A stretch of DNA of 46,292 bases from positions 1,041,895 through 1,088,186 of the forward strand of contig RPFO01000016.1 of the NCBI GenBank assembly GCA_009746045.1. Reading direction: 5' to 3'. The notes below the pieces were generated by a model, which saw nothing but the letters and a program-made list of their open reading frames with translations, had not been told where the DNA came from and did not search any database. This DNA is from Mesostigma viride (lineage: Eukaryota; Streptophyta; Mesostigmatophyceae; Mesostigmatales; Mesostigmataceae). The number at the start of each line of letters is the position of its first letter. Position 1 is the stretch's first letter. A program made the translations under genes and the position numbers. Below, piece by piece: positions 39,200 through 46,292 of the stretch.

Positions 39200-40680
39200 A
39201 ATTACTTGGGAAATGTTGTCTCGGGCTGATGGACATGTGTGCCCCTCAATTGCGGAGTTAAATTGGATGTATAATTGAATGAAATACATTATTACATTCC
39301 ATGCATCGATGCTCGAGTCATCGCGATATCTGAATATCTTACATAATTACAGACCCATCAATTGGAAGATCAGAAAGCTCCAGTGCATCTGCTCTACGAC
39401 CGGACGTCTCAATCGTACGTAGTGCTTTCGAGTTATAATTACCCTCAATGTATGTCTGGAAAATCCACGTGCAGGCAGTGTCAAATGCATGGTATATGAA
39501 CTAGTTATGTACATGTCAAGATGATGACAGTCAAGCGAGGCCATACATGTTGACGGACAAGTGAGCCTGTAGACCTACGTCGATCCCCAGTTCCTCGATC
39601 GTGCGCAGCCCCGATATCATCAGATTTCCAATCCCCAACGGCCGTCGGCTCCGCAAAATCCACGTTCGCGATTAAACAGTGCAACCGCGAGGGCCGTTCT
39701 AACTTGTAATCCACCTATATAATGGGCTCCGTCTCGTCACCGTGCGTTCGCATCAACAGGACAGCCACGGGTGTCGCGACGTCTCGGACGCTGTGCACTA
39801 CACGCATCATCTCGGTCATCGCAGCCGTCGAGCACGTCACAAGCATCAATTATTCTCTGGACGAATTCTCGTGACCGTGTTGATATTAATGTCTGCCAAC
39901 TTCACGACTGTGAACAGCAGCCTCACGCACGTCCGGTCCATCCGACTCCGTCAGGCGGTGTTGCGAATGGCGTCCTGCGTGCAAAAACCAGTACATGAAG
40001 GACAATAATGTTAGCCCGTTAGACAGATTTGTCTGTGGTTCCGCTTACAGCAGTACTAATCACCCGTTACGCGGATTTCGGGCAAGTGGGTATCCTCCTA
40101 CATTACATGTATCCAATTATGGACGGGAGATTTAAAATGGGAAACAAGTATCAGCGAACCCAGAATCAAGGTATCCACGCAACGGTTTTGAATAAACGGC
40201 TATGTACATATAGACACAATGAACTGAACAAAACTTTAGTAGCTCACTCGTCGTTCACTTGTTAGTCGTAACGGAGGCAGTCATTCAGTCAGTTTGCAAG
40301 TTCAGTTGGCAAGTACGGAAACACACGCAAGTGCGTAACGGAGGCAGTCAGTCAGTCAGTTTGCAAGTGCAGTTGGCAAGTACGGACCACCAACCGCGTG
40401 TGTACGTCCATGATATCGCAATAATATAATCAAGAATAACAGGGGACGGTTAACGTATCCTTTACGCAGCTTTTTCGTTCAGGGCATGTTGAAATAACGA
40501 AAGTGGGGTCAGGTGTTCGAACCCTCCAAGTGCCGAATTTTTTACGAACCAGCGCATTCACGAACCTTGCACTGGGGACGCGGTGGACCATTACCCCGGC
40601 CTAATTCTAGCATTGTACACAAGGGGCGGTGGCTAGCAGTAAAGAAGGGCATCCTAGTCATAACGCTGGGCAAGTTTGAA
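39200..40680. other. Intergenic, no gene recognised; 66-bp tandem duplication
   Basis: No convincing ORF. CGTAACGGAGGCAGTCA.TCA and about 45 following bases occur twice (40268 and 40336). One imperfect CCAACGGCCGTCGG palindrome lies at 39635-39648. Confidence 0.45.
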
Positions 40681-40684
40681 AGCA

Positions 40685-41371
40685 CCAACGGCCGTTGAGT
40701 AGGAAAAAAAAAGAGCAGGAGAAGAGCACGTCGACGTTTCAACAGCAAGACAAAAATATTAAACCCCGAGTACCAATGAAAATGCTTTCATGCATGTCCA
40801 CCCCGACGAGGCACAAATTCATGCATGCCCACCCCGACGAGGCACAAATTAATGAACGACAGATTTCTCACCCCCCCCCGGCACATGGCACAAGTGCCAT
40901 CGCACGCACACACATTGTAGACAGGGTTATGAGAGTTTCGAGAGTCCAACGGCCGTTGGCTCGGAGAAATTGACAAAACACCCGTAAAGACATTAAAATT
41001 ATCACTTTGTTGTCTTATGTGTGCCTTGTCATTTCCCAAGGTCAAAAGCCGTCAACTTCTGCACCTCTTGTCCCTCCCACCCGTACGCACTAAGCATGCC
41101 CACCTTACACTACCACATGTGGCTCTTGAGAAAACTCCCCCCGACGATGCACATGTGCCATCTCACGCACACACCTTCAGACAAGGCTATCAGTTTTTCG
41201 GAGTCCAACGGCCGTTGGCTCCGAGAAATGCTGTTACAACTCAAAATTACAATGGTGACATCCACGAGCTAGTGGTACGCCGAACAAGTGCTTGTATGAC
41301 ATATGGCGACTGCCCGTGAGGAAAAGTCCACCACCACACACGGTCAGTTTTTTGAGTCCAACGGCCGTTGG
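40685..41371. repeat. Dispersed CCAACGGCCGTTGG palindromes
   Basis: The 14-bp palindrome occurs at 40946-40959, 41205-41218 and 41358-41371, with 13 of 14 bases at 40685-40698. The copy at 41205 lies inside a longer inverted repeat bounded by CGGAG and CTCCG (41199-41223). The function is unknown. Confidence 0.8.
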
Positions 41372-41510
41372 CTCCGAGAAATGCTGTTACAACGCAAAAT
41401 TACAATGGTGACATACAATAATGAGCTAGTGGTACGCCGAACAAGTGCTTGTATGACATATGGCGACTGCCCGTGAGGAAAAGTCCACCACCACACACGG
41501 ACAGTTTTTT
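41191..41510. repeat. About 155-bp tandem duplication
   Basis: The unit starting CAGTTTTT at 41191 recurs at 41345 and its beginning again at 41502 (periods 154 and 157). It includes the palindrome, GAGAAATGCTGTTACAAC and TAGTGGTACGCCGAACAAGT. Confidence 0.9.
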
Positions 41511-41939
41511 GACTCCAACGCAAGAACAGACGTAATGCACACCAAGTGACCAAGTGGCAAGATAAAAACACCCTTGCCAATCTCTACCCACAAAAACTTA
41601 GCCCCGAAATCCGTAGCCCCGAAATCCGTAATTGATTTGTACATTGTAGATGACAATGCAGCGATCACATGTATTCTGAAACCAACACGTTTTTACCTAG
41701 TTATCATGGTAACCAATTTATGGTTACCTAGTTATCCATGGCTAGAAAGTTGTTGTAAATACACGATGTGGCCACACACGCCATAGATGAAAATCATAAC
41801 CAGCTCACGCACATGATCATGGAAGGGGACTCCATTGATCTCAAAAAAGAAAGCTCAAGACACCCTACACCCTACACCATACATCCTACAACCTACACCC
41901 TTAACTCTCCACCCTTAAAGCTTACGTGACCTTTTTTTC

Positions 41940-42008
41940 GGAGAAATGTCCGAGTGGAATGCTATGTATGGGGTAACTTTCCCAAGGGTTCGAATCCCTC
42001 TTTCTCCA
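41940..42008 (+). tRNA. tRNA-Ser-like remnant lacking the anticodon arm
   Basis: Perfect 7-bp acceptor stem (GGAGAAA 41940-41946 with TTTCTCC 42001-42007) plus A discriminator. A TCC-GAGT-GGA D-arm, a long variable-arm hairpin (TGGG...CCCA) and a T-arm AGGG-TTCGAAT-CCCT follow. At 69 nt it is about 20 nt short of a class II tRNA: nothing pairs as an anticodon stem. The acceptor and T-arm look like organellar tRNA-Ser, so it may be a nuclear copy of an organellar gene with a deletion. Confidence 0.6.
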
Positions 42009-42114
42009 TTAGAGTTTTGTTTAGCTTCTATTCTCGTCTACACATAATTCACACGAAGTACGCTTGCAAATACTTTATTACTATTTTGTTTGATATACTA
42101 CACTAATATTATAA

Positions 42115-42201
42115 TTGTTGTGTGTGTGTGTTGTTCACGTGTGCGTGTGTGTTGTGTGTGTTGTGTGTGTTGTGCGTGTGCGTGTGCGTGTGCGTGTGCG
42201 T
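42115..42201. repeat. (GT)n / (GTGCGT)n tract
   Basis: A GT-rich microsatellite ends in GTGCGT units directly at the left end of the 42202-44210 element. The same units resume at 44211. Confidence 0.9.
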
Positions 42202-44210
42202 ATCCAATTGCTGCTTTAGTTCCATTGGAGTGAGGGGCTGCCAGAGAAACATGTTTATTACAAATACGTGTTAGGCACACGTCCAAGCCATTAGCTAACC
42301 TAAGAATCTGCAGTTTCTAAGCTAACTAGGCCACACAACAAGGGCCGAAACATCATACCAGTCATAAGGACCTGGGCCAGTCAAGAGGACCTGGGCTTTG
42401 TAACATCCGTCTGGCAGCAAGGGTGGGTGGGTGGGAGCTGCAAAGAGGAGTGGTTGTTGCCCCGCCACAACCCTAAGTATCCACCGTCTACCTAGTCGTA
42501 GGTGGGGTGACGGACGCCAGCCCACTGACCAACCGGCCAGTGGCGCCGCGCCGTCCCCGGTCCACAGGACTGCCCCCGGTCCACAACACAAATTGGACCC
42601 GGTCCACAGTACCGTCCCCGGTACCCCCCCCCCCACAACACCGTACCCCCCCCCCTAGTACTGGCTACCTAGTCAGACCTGTCTACTGCGGCCTCCCCTC
42701 CCCCTTTGAGACTTCCGCAGGTCATAGATAGAACGAGCGTGAGCTCACAAAATCCAATTGCTGCTTTAGTTCCATTGGAGTGAGGGGCTGCCAGAGAAAC
42801 ATGTTTATTACAAATACGTGTTAGGCACACGTCCAAGCCATTAGCTAACCTAAGAATCTGCAGTTTCTAAGCTAACTAGGCCACACAACAAGGGCCGAAA
42901 CATCATACCAGTCATAAGGACCTGGGCCAGTCAAGAGGACCTGGGCTTTGTAACATCCCGCACCCACTACCTGGCCACTTGGCCGCAAGCTGTCGTATGG
43001 CCCAGACTTCTCGTCGCCCCCCTTGTCCCCTGCCGCTACCAGTGCTTCATTAACCAGGCGGCAATACAAGGGGGAAGCCAAAAGTATCCCCGTAGGGACC
43101 CCCCACTCGGGGGGGTTCTCACCCATATGGGCACTGCCCTCGGCAGCCACCCCTGCAGGCTCGGCAATTCTTTGTACACCTTTCTTCACAGGCATAGCCC
43201 CCGGCACCCCAATGACGCAGCTGCGTCTGGGATCCGCTATCGCCCCGCCCTAACATCCTTCCCCTTCCCCGCTGTGCACCGTCAGTCCCAACAACTCGTC
43301 CCCGCTTAAATTACGCGGCAACGACCCCACCATTCCGCGCTGGCCGCCGGCCGCTGTCGCCTCACTTGGCACGAGGAAATGTTAGGCTGTTTAGGGTGCT
43401 GCCCCCCCTGGCGCTGGGGCTGCAGCCACCCCGCTCCTATGCTGGCCTGGGGGCTCGATTCCCCCTTCTTCCCATGCTCGTATAGCGCGCTCATGCACTA
43501 TTCTTGACGATATTCATTAGCCAGGCCCAGCACATACGATACACCACGAACTTGCCTGCGGCGTATTCCCCCTCCGCCTGTAGCTGTTGCCACCCTAGCA
43601 CCACGACTGCCCCGCTTTAGTTGTCCGATCAAGAGTCACTCCCGCGTCTATCCAGACCCCTCCCGCGAGCCCGGGTGGCGAGTACAACGCAGCAGAAATA
43701 AAACAATCTGGCACTGGCAGCTACCGCCTGCACTTCGAACGGCAAGTTATTGGGGTGCTGCCGACCCCCGTCGCGCAGCCGTCATAACCTTAAATAAAAC
43801 AGGCCCCCGAATAATAATTCGGAGGCCGGTAGCTGTGATTTACATTCGGCACCGCCATAGCAGTGCACACACGCCGTCAGTGGGCCGTCGACACAGCTGC
43901 AAAGAGGAGTGGTTGTTGCCCCGCCACAACCCTAAGTATCCACCGTCTACCTAGTCGTAGGTGGGGTGACGGACGCCAGCCCACTGACCAACCGGCCAGT
44001 GGCGCCGCGCCGTCCCCGGTCCACAGGACTGCCCCCGGTCCACAACACAAATTGGACCCGGTCCACAGTACCGTCCCCGGTACCCCCCCCCCCACAACAC
44101 CGTACCCCCCCCCCTAGTACTGGCTACCTAGTCAGACCTGTCTACTGCGGCCTCCCCTCCCCCTTTGAGACTTCCGCAGGTCATAGATAGAACGAGCGTG
44201 AGCTCACAAA
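42202..44210. mobile_element. 2-kb element with direct repeats in A-B-A-X-B order
   Basis: Repeat A (207 bp) occurs at 42202-42408 and 42752-42958. Repeat B (316 bp) occurs at 42436-42751 and 43895-44210. Both pairs appear essentially identical, including their C-runs. B1 abuts A2 with no gap. A1 and B1 are separated by 27 bp; A2 and B2 by 936 bp. GTGCGT repeats flank both sides and no target duplication is seen. Such split direct repeats are typical of Kangaroo/Ngaro/PAT-type tyrosine-recombinase retroelements, but no recombinase or reverse transcriptase is present. A tandem dimer with an internal deletion in the first copy would look the same. Confidence 0.75.
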
Positions 44211-44245
44211 GTGCGTGTGCGTGTGCGTGTGCGTGTGCGTGTGTG

Positions 44246-46180
44246 TGTGTATATAATTTTTGTTGTGTGTGTGTGTTGTGTGTTGTACGTGCAAGGTGTA
44301 TGTACATGTGTGTGCAGCCGGCCCTTGCGTGCGCGGTGTGTGTACGTTTCTGTGCAGCCGCCCCTTGCGTGCGCGGTGTATGTACGTGTGTGTGCATGCC
44401 GACCCTTGCGTGCATGGTGTGTGTACGTGTGTGTGCAGCCGCCCCTTGCGTGCGCGGTGTATGTACATGTGTTTGCACTCGCCCCTTGCGTGCGCGGTGT
44501 ATGTACGTGTGTGTGCAGCCGCCCCTTGCGTCCGCGGTGGATGTACGTGTGTGCAGCCGCCCCTTGCGTGCATGGTGTATGTACGTGTGTGTGCAGCCGC
44601 CCCTTGCGTGCGCGGTGTATGTACATGTGTGTGCATCCTTGTCCTTGCGTGCATGGTGTATGTACATGTGAGTGCCGTCGCCCCAACCGTGCATTGTGTA
44701 TGTACGTGTGTGTGCAGCCGCCCCTTGCGTGCATGGTGTATGTACATGTGTTTGCACTCTCCCCTTGCGTGCGCGGTGTATGTACGTGTGTGTGCAGCCG
44801 CCCCTTGCGTGCGCGGTGGATGTACGTGTGTGCGCACTCGCCCCTTGCGTGCGCGGTGTATGTACGTGTGTGCGCACTCGCCCCTTGCGTGCGCGGTGTA
44901 TGTACGTGTGTGTGCAGCCGCCCCTTGCGTGCGCGGTGTATGTACATGTGTGTGCATCCTTGTCCTTGCGTGCATGGTGTATGTACATGTGAGTGCCGTC
45001 GCCCCGACCGTGCATTGTGTATGTACGTGTGTGTGCAGCCGCCCCTTGCGTGCATGGTGTGTGTACATGTGTGTGCATCCTTGTCCTTCCGTGCATGGTG
45101 TATGTACATGTGTGTGCAGCCGCCCCTTGCGTGCGCGGTGTATGTACGTGTGTGTGCAGCCGCCCCTTGCGTGCATGGTGTGTGTACATGTGTGTGCATC
45201 CTTGTCCTTGCGTGCATGGTGTGTGTACATGTGTGTGCAGCCGCCCCTTGCGTGCGCGGTGGATGTACATGTGCAGGCAGTTGCCCCTTGCGTGCGCGGT
45301 GTATGTACATGTGTTTGCACTCGCCCCTTGCGTGCGCGGTGTATGTACATGTGTGTGCAGCCGCCCCTTGCGTGCATGGTGTATGTACATGTGTGTGCAG
45401 TCGCCCCGTGCGTGCGCAGTGTATGTACGTGTGTGTGCATGCCGGCCCTTGCGTGCATGGTGTGTGTACGTGTGTGTGCAGGCGCCCCTTGCATGCGCAG
45501 TGTATGTACGTGTGAGTGCAGCCGGCCCTTCCGTGCGCGGTGGATGTACATGTGTGGGCAGTCGCCCCGTGCGTGCGCAGTGTATGTACGTGTGTGTGCA
45601 TGCCGGCCCTTGCGTGCATGGTGTGTGTGTACGTGTGTGTGCAGGCGCCCCTTGCATGCGCAGTGTATGTACGTGTGAGTGCAGCCGGCCCTTCCGTGCG
45701 CGGTGGATGTACATGTGTGGGCAGTTGCCCCTTGTGTGCGCGGTGTATGTACATGTGTTTGCACTCGCCCCTTGCGTGCGCGGTGGATGTACATGTGTGT
45801 GCAGCTGCCCCTTGCGTGCATGGTTTATGTACATGTGTGTGCAGTCGCCCCGTGCGTGCGCAGTGGATGTACGTGTGTGTGCAGCCGCCCCTTGCGTGCG
45901 CGGTGGATGTACATGTGCGGGCAGTTGCCCCTTGCGTGCGCGGTGTATGTACATGTGAGTGCAGCCGCCCCTTGCGTGCGCGGTGTATGTACGTGTGTGT
46001 GCAGCCGCCCCGTGGTTGCGCGGTGGATGTACATGTGAGTCCAGCCGTCCCTTCCGTGCATGGTGTGTGTACGTGTGTGTGCAGTTGCCCCTTGCGTGCG
46101 CAGTGTATGTACGTGTGTGTGCATGCCGGCCCTTGCGTGCATGGTGTATGTACGTGTGTGTGCAGCCGGCCCTTGCGTGC
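44246..46180. repeat. GT-rich satellite, about 40-bp unit, about 47 copies
   Basis: Units resemble GTGCAGCCGCCCCTTGCGTG CGCGGTGTATGTACGTGTGT, with variants at the GCAGCC/GCACTC and GCGCGG/GCATGG positions. The length is not divisible by three and the unit lacks stops, so ORFs of up to 680 codons arise in several frames on both strands. They are not genes. Confidence 0.95.
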
Positions 46181-46184
46181 ATGG

Positions 46185-46292
46185 TGTGCTGTAGATGGGA
46201 GAGGGATGAGGAGAGGGAGAGGGGAGGGAGAGGGAGAGGAGAGGAGGATGCAGAGGGAGAGGGAGAGGGGAGGAGAGAGAGGGAGGAGGAGA
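46185..46292. repeat. GA-rich low-complexity sequence
   Basis: GGGAGAGG-type purine tract reaching the end of the window. Confidence 0.85.

Noticed and set aside
42872-43207. Minus-strand ORF in the middle of the split-repeat element as a recombinase or gag
   Set aside because: There is no tyrosine-recombinase or zinc-knuckle motif, and it overlaps repeat A.
42202-44210. LTR retrotransposon with long terminal repeats
   Set aside because: The direct repeats interleave (A-B-A-X-B) instead of lying at the two ends, and there is no target duplication, primer-binding site or polymerase ORF.
44128-46182. ORFs of 472-684 codons on both strands in the GT-rich region
   Set aside because: They are produced by a stop-free repeat of about 40 bp read in cycling frames; several frames on both strands are equally open.

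Overview
This window is nuclear DNA of a eukaryote. Coding exons are separated by GT-AG introns, minisatellites and transposable-element debris, and there are no bacterial-style operons. GC-rich exons, a plant-like hybrid histidine kinase, GC-rich LINEs and a possible Kangaroo-like split-direct-repeat element suggest an alga, perhaps of the green lineage. That assignment is an inference, and I cannot name the species.

Layout. 1-2020: a nest of mobile elements. It holds two LINE 3' copies with their reverse-transcriptase part inverted, a 466-bp MITE between them, and a (TTCCG)n tail array. 2021-3462: nothing recognised. 3463-16341 (minus): a hybrid histidine kinase of about nine exons (GAF-like region, HisKA, HATPase_c, degenerate receiver, canonical receiver). 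Its introns are full of minisatellites and copied splice-site fragments. 16342-17900: upstream region with an 85-bp tandem repeat. 17905-20560 (plus): an ORF2 3' remnant, then a LINE carrying ORF1 but no ORF2. 20560-25740: mostly unannotatable DNA with LINE tails and a decayed ORF1 fragment.

25968-38876 (minus): a second large multi-exon gene of unknown function. Eleven of its twelve recognised introns are phase 0, and several carry a related short hairpin. One of these introns holds a 3,567-bp TIR transposon with a TA target duplication. 39200-42200: non-coding DNA with a repeated palindrome, a 155-bp tandem duplication and a tRNA-Ser-like remnant. 42202-44210: a 2-kb element with direct repeats in A-B-A-X-B order. 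44212-46180: a GT-rich satellite of about 40 bp per unit, followed by GA-rich sequence.

The histidine kinase is the only gene whose role can be stated: a phosphorelay sensor with conserved phosphoacceptor His and Asp. Most interest lies in how the introns and repeats arose: a hairpin-bearing, introner-like intron family; introns that grew by copying their own splice junctions; a LINE 3' stem-loop with compensatory changes; and an empty-site comparison for the TIR element. Several reading-frame breaks fall in C or G homopolymers, so assembly error must be excluded before calling pseudogenes.
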